NCBI GenBank assembly: GCA_011800805.1
Contig: MPNW01000172.1
Location: 62,001 to 126,000, forward strand
From: Hirudo medicinalis
Lineage: Eukaryota; Annelida; Clitellata; Hirudinida; Hirudinidae
Direction of reading: 5' to 3'
DNA length: 64,000 nucleotides
A program made the translations under genes and the position numbers. Below, piece after piece: positions 51,078-61,354 of the stretch. How positions within the stretch are numbered: position 1 is the first letter of the stretch; each line of letters opens with the position of its first letter. A model generated the notes under the pieces. The model did no database searches and was not told the DNA's origin. It saw only the letters and a list, made by a program, of their open reading frames with translations.

Positions 51078-52295
51078 ATGTTGTCAAACTTGAAAAATTA
51101 TTTCTTAACTTTCTTAGAAGTCTTTTCTTTAGGACTTTTATATTTCTCTTATATTTCCTAGAAATTACATCAATAAACAAGTGAAAGTTTTAATATTCTG
51201 TGACTTAAACTTACAACTCTGCTGTTGCTGCTGCTTCAAAATCTTGGCTGAAGTTCCGCAAAACCTTGCGTGAAACAATAAATAATAAACTTGAGAAATA
51301 GCAAAAAGCACGCACGATGCACGCCCTATTAAATGTAATTCGATGTCTCTATTTACCAGGACCAACCAATTACCTACCTACCCACTCCTTTGAGAGCAGG
51401 TAATTCGAGGTCATTCCACTTGAAGAAAGATGTTTCTCTGAGGTCGAATAGATCGACATCACACGTATATTTACTTATGATAAGCTATTAGATAGTATAT
51501 GCCTAATCAATACCAATATTATGCTGTTGCGCTAATAAATATGTTGCATGCTAATTAATATTAATGTTATGCTATTGAAGCCAAAGGAACTCATAGTTCG
51601 AATCTTACCTCAAAAATAAATTTTCTTTTCAACATGTGAAACTAACATTCCGATAACTTTGGAGCAAGCAGGTGCGGTTTTTGAATGAAGATTTTGAAGA
51701 TTCTTCAATATTTCTTTATCAAATATCAATTTCGTGGCACCTAAATGCTTTAAATATGTGAATAACTTACAATCATAAAAGAAGGATTTTCACAAAATTT
51801 CTTTTCTAAGAGTGAATAAAGAATGAATAAAATTTACAGTAATTAATGATAAATGTCTACATATATTCTAAAATCCCCCTGAAATCTAAAGTTCAAGCGA
51901 CCTTAAATTTGAAATTCGATACTGTTCCAAGACAATTTTGCAAAATGTTTAATTTGCTGGTAATTGCTGAAAATGACTTCAACATGTGTAATGCTCATGA
52001 ATGAGTGTCATATCTATTCACATATTAATGAGCATACAGGGTGTAGGGACAATTAAAAGTAGTAATCGTACGAGGTTCTCAATTAAGAAGGGATCACGCT
52101 TCAGGTCCTTCAAAACTCGTTAACATTTCCTTGGCCCAGACTCATACACTCCCCAATGTACGACATTCCTGTCTGCCTGTGATTGGTTGCCAGCTTCTAT
52201 TAAGGCAAGGTAGCTATTCATTATTCAAATTTTACAGGGCACTTGAATTCTGTGCAACGCTATTGTTAACGCCATGTCATGGGTCAACCGTCGAT

Positions 52296-52303
52296 TATAT
52301 AAA
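52296..52303 (+). promoter_or_regulatory. TATA-box-like element upstream of ABCG2-like gene
   Basis: TATATAAA followed by GG, about 135 bp before the start codon at 52438, in a locally less AT-rich stretch (52120-52330). A transcript starting ~30 bp downstream would have a short 5' leader. Position and context are right; use is not shown. Confidence 0.45.
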
Positions 52304-52437
52304 GGCCTGTTTGTTCCTCTAAGATTTTATCGTGCTTAGAAGCTTTGCAGAGCGTTGAAAGAGATTTCTTGAAATAAAGTCTCTTAACGATATCGTAACA
52401 CTTAAAGGATTTGCCAAGTTTGTGAAATCGGAATAAA

Positions 52438-55400
52438 ATGACTTTGGGGGAATCGATTTCAAATCGAGATGAAATTTTGGATGGAGTGGTTGCAATTCAG
52501 TTGGAAGACGCCAAACCAGTCAACACTCTGTCGGCCAGAGGATCAGTCATTACTTACCACGATCTCTCCTACACAGTTCGAGTTAAACCAAGGAAGAAAT
52601 GGGCCTGTGGAACCGTCGAAAAAACAATTCTCCACAACTTGAAGTGAGTTTTTAATCTTAAAATTCTTCACTAAAATATTTATTCGCATACAATATCGAC
52701 TAATGTTGGCTTGTGTTAAATTTTTCAATAAAAATTTGTGATCCAGCGGCATATTCAAGCCAGGAATGAACGCCATAATGGGACCAACAGGCGGAGGAAA
52801 AAGCTCGTGGGTTTTCATGATTTATTTTCGTCCTTCAAATGTTTGCAACATCCTTGTGTAGTTGTAATTTATTGTTTCACTATAATTTAGTTTACTCGAT
52901 GTACTCGCTGGTCACAAGAATCCTACCGGAGTTTCTGGTTCGGTCATGGTGGATGGCAAGAGACAACCTATCAACTTCAATCGGATGGCTGGTTACGTCA
53001 TCCAGGTAAGCAATAAAGGCACTTCGATCATCCTAAGAACTAAATCAATATCCTTAGATCAACATTTGTATTAGACCAATTTCTATCGTTAAATCAATGC
53101 CTACATTCTATTTCAACATTTTTCGTAATATCTGTGAACAAATTACTTGAGCAAATTTGAAATAATTCAAAATAAAATTGCAACCGTGCAGGAAGATATC
53201 GTTATGGGAACACTGACGGTCCGTGAGAACATCATGTTTTCTGCTAACCTCAGACTTGCCAGATCTTTGGGCCACGATGAAAAGAAAAAACGTGTGAACG
53301 AAATCATTAAGGAACTTGGACTCACGAAATGTGCTGACACCAAGGTAGGAGGCAGACATGTGATGTGATGTTGTGGCAAACATTTCGTTTTAAATATTCG
53401 TTTGGTTCTCTTGAAAGTTGGGCACAGAGTTTATACGTGGAGTGTCAGGAGGCGAGAAGAAAAGAACCAGCATCGGCATGGAAATGATAGTCTCACCAAA
53501 CATCCTCTTCCTCGACGAGCCAACAACAGGACTTGATTCCAATACTGCTGGTGCTGTCATGTCCCTGTTGCACAGGTGAGTTTTTCTTGTGCGCGTTTTA
53601 GTTGAGGCTTTTTACATGCTAACTGATTGCTTGATATTGGTATCAGGCTATCTCTAAGTGGGAGAACAATCATATTCTCCATCCATCAACCACGTTACTC
53701 CATCTACAAACTTTTCCACCGGTTAACTCTCCTCGCCGACGGTCGAACAGTGTACCACGGACCTGCAGAAGAGGCCCTCGAACACTTTGCCTCCATCGGT
53801 TAGTGAGCAAAAATTAATAATACTAATTTCGTGAGCGGTCATTTATCAATCATTCATTCAATGTTTTGATTTTACTAATTACATGAATAATTTGATAATT
53901 GTTTGAACAGGTTACACTTGTGAGGAGCACGACAATCCCTCAGATTTCTTCCTCGATGTTATTAAGGAAGATTGTTCTAGAAACATCGATGACGTCGAAG
54001 AACTGCAACCACGTGAGTTTCTTTCAAACACTTTCAACGTCCATATATGTGTCGGCATTCAAATGATTTGTATGTTCATCGTATCTCTCTCTCTATCTCT
54101 CGTGCATTTCATTGGGAGTAAATTTTAATATGAAATACTTATTCCTAACTTTGTTATAACGAAGAATGTTTAACAATTTTAATTACGGACAATTAAACAT
54201 AAAGTTAATAGAAGTTGTAATCCTCTGCAGATGAGCTCGAAGTCATATCAGACGGGAAACCAAAATCTGAAATCCAAACTCAATCAGATTTCTCGTTTTC
54301 AATGTTCCTCAACCAAAAATATCTTGAATCCCCATGGGCAACCAGGTTGGATGCAATTCATTTAATTGGCACAATCTATTCTTCCAATGAAGCTATACAA
54401 TTACACTGTTACTTCATAACTGCTAATGGAACGTCATTAACATGAAATGCTGGTACTACTTACATCTGATGCGGGGTTGAATAAATATGTTTACGTTTAT
54501 ATTTTAATTTGAAAGCATTGCTGCTGGTTTTAATAGATGTGCATATTTGATTACATGCAGTCACATAATTATTAATTGTTTGCATATTCACATCAAAGGC
54601 TTCTGTTGGTACTAGATATACAATTGGCGTGCAAGTTGGGTCGGAGAGTTGCGTTCCTGCGTATTGCACTATTGGCAACAGTCGCAATGTGTCGTGTTTG
54701 CAACCCAGCTTGCGCTGCCACTAGCTGGAAATATAAATGATTAACAAAAAGCTATGCCATATGGCGCTGTGTAAATGAACCAAATTACAATTACAAATTC
54801 CACGTAAATATTCTTCGTAGGGTTGAAGAGGAATTGAAAAATTATCCTATACCACCAAAGAAAGAAATGACATTTAAAAATGTCCTTCTTGATCAATATC
54901 CGACTTCATTTCCGACACAAGTACTTGTCAAATCTTTTCAGCCTTTCAAAATCTTGCGAAATAATTACAAAATCATCATAAGTTCAAATTTTTTTATTGA
55001 ACACAGCAATTGTTAATAATCATTGCTAATCGTCAACATTATTTATCACTCAACATTTCAATATTTCACAAACTTGAAATTTCAGTGTAAATATTTGGCT
55101 GTAAGAACCTTCAAAAACATCGTGAGAAATCCACAGACTGTCCTATCTCAAGTGAGACTCTTCCATTTCCTGTCGTCCTTCCCTGCCTTCAATAGACTTG
55201 AAATTAAAAATTTCATTTCCTATCTTTCCAGGTGATCATCAGTATCATCTTTTCCATTATCATCGGTCTCATCTACTTGAGATTGGACTTAAAGTTAGAC
55301 GTGGCAAGCATAGCACTTCAAAACAGGTAAGTTAAATATAAACAGTTGGTTTGATTTTTTGGGAGAGTAACAATAGGTTTGTTGATGCATTTGCAGAACA

Positions 55401-56610
55401 GGAGCCCTTTTCTTTCTAACCGTGAATCAGATGTTCGCCAACATGCAGGCTGTCGATCTTTTCATCAAAGAACGAGTTCTTTTCAAGTATGTCACATGTA
55501 TTCATTACATTTTGTAATCGTTTAAAAAGAAGCATTATTTAGTTTAATTGTTGCACCAAAATCAATATAATTCCATTCTATTTAGCCATTAATAACTTGC
55601 AGACACGAAAGTGGCAGTGGTTACTACAGAACCATATCCTACTTTTTCTCCAAACTCTTCTGCGATGTCTTGCCGATGCGTTTAATTCCAGTCACTCTGT
55701 TCGCCATCATTACTTATTTCATGATAGGTTTGGGCATGCATTGAAATTTAATTGGGCGACTTAATAATAATTTTTTCAAATTATTCTAAATGATTTTTCA
55801 GGGTTCCATCTCAGCGCTGACAAGTTTTTCATATTCTACTTTGGACTGATTGCCACCAGTTTGGCTGCGAGTTCACTCAGTTTTGCCATTGGAGCCTCAG
55901 TTTCAACAACACCAGTTGGCACAATGATGCTCTCCATGATTTACGTCCTCATGATGGTTAGTTACCTCTTTCAATGGATTTTTTATTCGAGTGCACGTTT
56001 TTTTAACTTAATAAACATACTTGACAAATGAAATTCTTGATGAAACGAATTGTTTTAGTTGTTCGGAGGCTTCTTATCAAACGTGAAGTCAATGGGAGAT
56101 TGGCTCAGTTGGCTCTCCTACTGCAGCATCATCCGATACGGCGTGACTGTGAGCATTTCTAAAACTTTTAAATGTACCAAATTATTAAAGAATCAATGTT
56201 CAAATAATTTTGATGTTTAAAGTTCTTAATTAACAATTAAGAATAACTTTTTATTTTCTGAACTAGCTTCAATATGTCAACCAACTAGCCGGAGTATCGA
56301 TGAAGGTTTTGAACGAAACGACAAAAATGGAATATTTGTAAGCATTATATTGGTTTGCATCGCATTCATGAAAAAATACATTTATACAAAATATTAAAAT
56401 TGTAAATAGACATTAATTTGTAGTAAAAATTAAATTCATGAACTAATTATTAGCGACTCTGAGATTGGAAACAAGCACCTGGACAACCTGGGCTTCAGCC
56501 ATGGAACATCGTACGACATCGGCAAGAACTTCTTGGCTCTCGTCTGCATCGGCATCATCATGCTTACAATCACCTACATCAAGCTCAGAACTCTGTCCAA
56601 ATACAAGTGA
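52438..56610 (+). CDS. ABCG2: ABCG2-type half transporter, 17 exons, one apparent 1-nt insertion
   Basis: ABCG half transporter: cytosolic ATPase followed by six membrane helices, working as a dimer to export xenobiotics, porphyrins or urate in ABCG2 relatives. Exons run from 52438-52643 to 56454-56610. Walker A is GPTGGGKSS (~residues 81-89), the signature VSGGEKKR, Walker [13 protein letters not shown], the switch [13 protein letters not shown]. The membrane half includes [31 protein letters not shown] and [21 protein letters not shown], ending [12 protein letters not shown]. The large external loop has an NET sequon but none of the loop cysteines of human ABCG2. Exons sum to 2011 nt, one too many: exon 11 (55232-55327) reads CTTCAAAAACAG at its end where the family and the next exon require one A fewer. 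I take this as a homopolymer error, since the rest is intact. Expected product: 669 aa. Confidence 0.95.
54625..54720. repeat. Imperfect inverted repeat in ABCG2 intron 8
   Basis: A left arm around GGCGTGCAAGTTGGGTC (54626-54642) is matched in reverse complement by CAACCCAGCTTGCGCTGCC (54701-54719), with a ~58-bp GC-richer loop. Could be a tiny MITE or a structured RNA segment. Confidence 0.45.
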
Positions 56611-56744
56611 TTACAAGGAAGCATTTGAATGTAAAGTGTACAAAATGTAACTAAGAAATGTTACGGTGTTGTTTTAACCACGTGATAGTTTGTAGATGCA
56701 TTTCTTGTCTTTGCTACTTTCTTGAACTTTTCTTTACATCTATC

Positions 56745-56750
56745 AATAAA
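56745..56750 (+). terminator. Candidate polyadenylation signal of ABCG2-like gene
   Basis: AATAAA 135 nt after the stop codon; a plausible 3' end for the ABCG2-like transcript. Confidence 0.5.
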
Positions 56751-58129
56751 CAAATAGCTACAAAGTTTTATTTTTGCCTTTTTGATGATTGCTCGTTATA
56801 TTGCCAATTTGTGAATAGGTATGACTCACAATCATAAGAAAAGCACAATATTTTATACATGCAAATCCACAAAATTAGCTTAATATTGCCTCATTATAAT
56901 TAAAATATAAACAAAATGGAGATGACTCATCGCAAATGATTTGTGTTTTTTTTGTTTCTTGCTGATTTCTTATACTTGATTCAAGAAATGTAAAAAAACT
57001 CACAAATGGAAACGATGAAATGTCTCTAATAAATTCTTCTAAAGTAATCGACGTCACATGACAGAATGAACTGATTTTTCTCTCTAGTCACTATAAATGT
57101 TGAATATTCACGGTAACCTCGAACACATCTTAGAACTAATGCTTTCGTTGTTGTCGTGTTTATTTATTAAAAAAATTAATTAACATTTAAATAAGTCACG
57201 TGAAGGACTTCAATTTCTCTGGACTTCTTTGATTCTGGACTTCTTCCATTTGATTTGCATTCAATTTCGGTTGGTGCTGCTGATCTTTGCAGTAAATAAA
57301 AGTTTATAAAAATTCTAATGTAACCATGAAAGAAACATGAAAGTGAATGAAGAGATTAAAATTAACCTTTGTTTTTGAGAAATGATTTTGAAAGCCACGG
57401 ATACTCTCAGTGCTTCATCGGCCGTGAATTATTTCTCAGTGGTCATGATTCCATTTGCTAATGCACTGGAGCATTCAACTGCCTTCACTGTGGCCGGAAA
57501 AAGCTGGACAATAAGGAAAAATGTTATCCATACATGAGTTCATGAGTTGTGCTGAATTATTTCCTTTGATTCAATCAAAGTTGAGATGTTTAAAGACTTA
57601 TAATTTGAAAAATGTACAAGTGGAAATCTTATTGGACAAGGTTTAAGGTTGATTTTCTGCGGAAATATTCATTATTATTAAAGTCCTAGTGTAGAAATTG
57701 CTTACTAGTTGCTCATTTCTGAATGACCTGCAACGAGTCCAAAGTGTTCATATTGATAACGCGGGTAATCGGCGGGAATAACTGTTACTCACTTAATTGA
57801 GAATTAAAATTAAATTAAACTAAAATCATTAATGCTTAAAGCAAACATTTTCAGCTGCGGAAGCAATTCATTCCCAGAGTTTTTTTTTTTAGGAGCGTTC
57901 AATAAGTTGCCTCAATATCGGTTCATCTTAATTTGATGATACCTATAAATAGCTGAAACAAACTCAGAACTCCTCGGTCATTCCTCAGGAAAGTTCTTCA
58001 TAACTCACTCAGGAAGCAACGCACACTTTGAAGCCGTTCATCAAAGTTGTTGGCTGAATATATCCTATGCTATCCTACGCTGAATATAACCTACACTAGG
58101 ATCAGCGTAAGATATCATTTCGCAAGTTA

Positions 58130-58450
58130 CCTGAACTTGTCAACAGTAGTTGTGAGATTAGTATCATCGGCAAATATAAATTCAATGAAATTTGAAGTTA
58201 GGAAGAGGTTATTATATATCTGAAATAGAAGTGATTCTGTAATGGAGCCTTAAGGTGAGCCATAGGAAATGAATTCGCCTGATGACTGTAGATTCTTGGG
58301 TTCTGTTTTTCCAGATAACTTTTAAACCAGTTAAGAGCAATTCTTAGTACTTCGTAATAATCTAATTTTTTGAAGTATTGAGAAATTAGCAGATCCTTCC
58401 CCCATGCCACACATGTAAAATAGACATTTCGTTAATGTCTTGCTTAAAAA
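58130..58450 (-). mobile_element. LINE reverse-transcriptase fragment
   Basis: Minus-strand translation gives, in order, DLLISQYFKKLDYY, then LRIALNWFKSYLEK, then a degraded GSI-ESLLFQIYNN block, then FADDTNLTTTVDK. These are RT motifs of L2/CR1/jockey LINEs: the LNWFKSYL block, the G-x-LL-P-LLF-YIND block and the catalytic FADD box. In-frame stops and frame changes make it non-functional. Confidence 0.85.
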
Positions 58451-58501
58451 ATAAAAACTTGTCATTGTTCTTGGACTTTACTATGGGAATAAATCTTACT
58501 G

Positions 58502-58755
58502 TGTAGCGACAGCGGCATTGACGACGAAGACGCTACAAAGTTTATTTACAACAACGGCAACAATTCTTCGACTGACAACATAACTGCTGGAGTAGCAGCG
58601 TAGCGACGCAGCCGGAAGAGTTGGAGAGNACGTAGCTTCTTAAATAGCCAGTCAGGACAAAGGAGGATGTCCACAAACAAAGGATGCGCGCCTGGTAAGT
58701 CATCGCTGATAGAGCTAGGATCAGCACGTGATTATGATGGATGTGCGATCCTACA
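58502..58755 (-). mobile_element. Solo LTR of an LTR retrotransposon
   Basis: A 254-bp unit beginning TGTAGCGAC and ending ATCCTACA, that is TG...CA with a TGTAG/CTACA inverted end. It is flanked on both sides by ACTG (58498-58501 and 58756-58759), a 4-bp target duplication. Read on the minus strand it has a TATTTAAG promoter-like box and an AATAAA, as an LTR should. No internal gag/pol region is present, so this is a solo LTR left by recombination. One N lies inside at 58629. Confidence 0.8.
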
Positions 58756-59122
58756 ACTGGAACTTTTTCAGTCTAAAAATGTCGTTCCACAGCCCATGGC
58801 CTTTTTTGGAAGGAAACTCCTGGGATAGTCCCATAACGGAGTTTATTAACAGTTTTCTCTGAACTCTCAAATCCGTTTATGACATCAAGAATGTTCGTGT
58901 TTTCCAAAACAAAATATCGTTGAGTATTGCTGTATATGAATGATTATTTATTTTACTCAAGATTTAATCATGTATGATCGTATATGTAGTCAATATTTTG
59001 ACTTTTTTATTTTTAAATTTTATGATTTGTCTACCTGTCCGTTCTACTGTTTATTTACTTACAAAGTGATTGTTCGTAATCGGCCTGGGATTTACATTAA
59101 TCTTGATTAATTTTGACTTGGA

Positions 59123-60140
59123 ATGAGTAGTATTTTAAGACCAGAATTTTTAAAATTCATTTACTGTTGTCTTGCAAATCTTGTTTTTGTCAATGCGTAC
59201 TGTGAAATGCGAAGATATTTAGGCTCTAGTCAAAGTCTTCACAGGTTGCTTTTAGTAATACAATTTATTTAAATACATATTAACATCAACGTGTTTTTTT
59301 TTCATGTCTAAGAACGCTTAAAACACAAGTAAAGCTGAGGAATCTGGAACTTAAAAATAATTTGCCCCTTATAGCCCTAGTTGAGAATCTAACCTCAAGC
59401 TTCTACATTGACACGTACCAAACAGACTCCATGTTTAAATTTGATAAACAGAAGGTTTGGGTTTGAATCAAATTGAATTCTTTTTAAGTGCTAATCTAAT
59501 GTAATTACGTTTTAGATTTATTCACCAGACGAAATTGATCTGGAGAGCTCTGAACCTGACTCTATTTCAAATGAAATAATTATATATAATTCATCTACTT
59601 TGATTTCAGAAACCATAATGTCAGAATTTACTCTCCCATTTCACATCCGTTATCACAAGCCTCAGCTTGCTTCATATTTCGAAGCAATTTTTCCTAAACC
59701 AAAAGTATTTGTAGAAACTCATTCAAGTTAGTTCTAGAATAATGATTGGATATTATTCTTAATTACTTAATGGTGTGTTTTTATTGCAGATGTCAGTGAA
59801 AATTTGTTCCACTTACCTTGTAAAGATGACCATGTTATGAATTGCAGCTTTGTAATGGTCGATTGTGAGGTGGAAGCGATTCTTTTAATGTTTAATCATT
59901 TATATTATTAGATATTTTATGAATATAAATTTGTTGTTTGATGTCTGTAATCATTTAATTGTATAATTAGCAAAATTAATGTTTTTATTTTGGATGTTAT
60001 TTTTTCAGAATCTTTCAGAATTGAAGTTGATGGTTCCTACAGGCATTGAAAATCACTATTTTGTGGTTCTTGTCATAACTTGCATAACTGTTTTTGTTTC
60101 AATGTTGTGGATTTCTCTAGGAATGTTTGGAAATTTATAG
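59123..60140 (+). CDS. PIGX: PIG-X, GPI mannosyltransferase I stabilising subunit
   Basis: ER type I membrane protein that stabilises PIG-M, which adds the first mannose to the GPI precursor (yeast Pbn1 is the counterpart). Exons: 59123-59244, 59313-59454, 59516-59726, 59790-59869, 60009-60140; total 687 nt, 228 aa, phases consistent. The ATG at 59123 gives a signal peptide (FIYCCLANLVFVNA). The luminal part carries LIALVENLTSSFYIDTYQ (human: IPAGLYVDPYE), the PIG-X/PBN1 motif PFHIRYHKPQ, a Cys-containing segment LPCKDDHVMNCSF, and LMVPTGIENH just before a single C-terminal membrane helix (about 198-222). Several N-glycosylation sequons are present. Introns are short, the first only 68 bp. 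Confidence 0.9.
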
Positions 60141-61354
60141 TAGCAGTTGCTGTTTTATTGTAAAACAACTTTTGAAGCCATTTAATCATTAATTATTTTG
60201 CTTTACATTTATTTATTTATTATAGATTTAAAGCAGTTTTTCGTCATTTTTAATGTTGTTATGTTTTGTAAGTTGTTAGGCATTCCTCAATGTAAATTTG
60301 TACTTCTCTTTACTGCAAAATACTTCACAGTCAATGTTTCTCTTAAAATCCTCGATATATTCTCTTGCCCTTGTGGACCTTGATGAATTCATTGATTTCA
60401 AAGTCCTACTCTGTAATGATTTGAAATTCTTCAACATTCTCTTGCCTTCCCAAGCTCTCTAGCATGGATTTATCTTTTGTTTGAATGTTCTTTGCCAACA
60501 GGCTTCTCAGCATCTGGATTCACAATTGGATCACAAAAATCAAAGCATCTTTGAGAAAATATGGTTCCTTTTTACAGTAGTTTTCAAGTTGCCCTGCCTT
60601 TTAGCATTGCTTGAAGACTCACATGATGCTGTAAGGTGTGCCACAACTCACTTATTTACATTGAGTGCCATTTGTTGTTCTGTTGACTACTCACGGAGAA
60701 CTGTAAATATTGAATGGCGGTTTTGGAAAGGCATTCAAGTTATCCTAGGATTTGCTATCTGATTCTTTACAGGACGTGTGAGCGGTTCCTGTGAGAGCAT
60801 ATTTGATTTTCTGATGACTATTGCAAATTCCTTTGTTATTGAATGCTTTTACGGATTCACGATGGAGTTTCATGGGGAAATGCTACTATCATGTGGGCCC
60901 TTGATTACAAGTTGCCCTTGGAAGTAGTAGGCATTGAAAATGTTGCCCATTCTATAACGCGGCTACTTAGGACGCCTCTATCGGACTTGTTAAATTAATT
61001 TGTTGCGAAATAGCTGGAAGTCATCCTTCCGAGGTGGTGGTAGGCTCTTTTAGTTGTGTCAGCTCAAACGCGACTAGAGAAGTCAGAGTTGAAAGTCATT
61101 TTATACAGTAGAACGATCAGCAAAAACAGTGTCATACCTTAGCAGCTGCTTGGAAAATTGCACAGTATTTTTTCAAGATTCTCTTTAACTGTTTTATTTA
61201 TATAAGTCTAATTTTGTCAAAAAAAGGCAAACTTGTTGTAAATATCTTCACATTAACTTTTTTTTTTAAATTCATGATGTCTTAACAAAAGTCACTTTTA
61301 GATTCAGTTTGTTTATTTCCCCCGACACTTGTCAAACTTTTACTAAAAGGAGAC
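60141..61354. other. Intergenic region between PIG-X and TOP3B
   Basis: About 1.2 kb including the PIG-X 3' UTR and the TOP3B promoter. A 93-codon plus-strand frame (60481-60762) contains LLEDSHDAVR, loosely like a HEAT repeat, but it has no splice partners or second repeat. No other feature seen. Confidence 0.5.

Larger units (their letters stand above)
50932..52437. other. Intergenic region upstream of ABCG2-like gene
   Basis: About 1.5 kb. It holds a candidate polyadenylation AATAAA at 51072-51077 for the GLIPR2-like gene and a TATA-like element near its right end. No other gene or transposon was recognised. Confidence 0.5.
56611..59122. other. Intergenic region between ABCG2-like gene and PIG-X
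   Basis: About 2.5 kb. It starts with the ABCG2 3' UTR (AATAAA at 56745-56750). At 57170-57510 the minus strand shows two short exon-like pieces (TADEALRVSVAFK then SAAPTEIECKSNGRSPESKK) joined by a possible intron, with an in-frame stop upstream; I do not recognise the protein and cannot support a gene. At 58130-58755 lie a LINE relic and a solo LTR. Confidence 0.5.

Noticed and set aside
57170..57510. Two exon-like pieces on the minus strand downstream of ABCG2
   Set aside because: In-frame stop just before the first piece and no recognisable family; insufficient to call a gene or pseudogene.
60481..60762. 93-codon frame with a HEAT-like LLEDSHDAVR
   Set aside because: Single weak motif in an intergenic gap, no flanking exons; probably chance.
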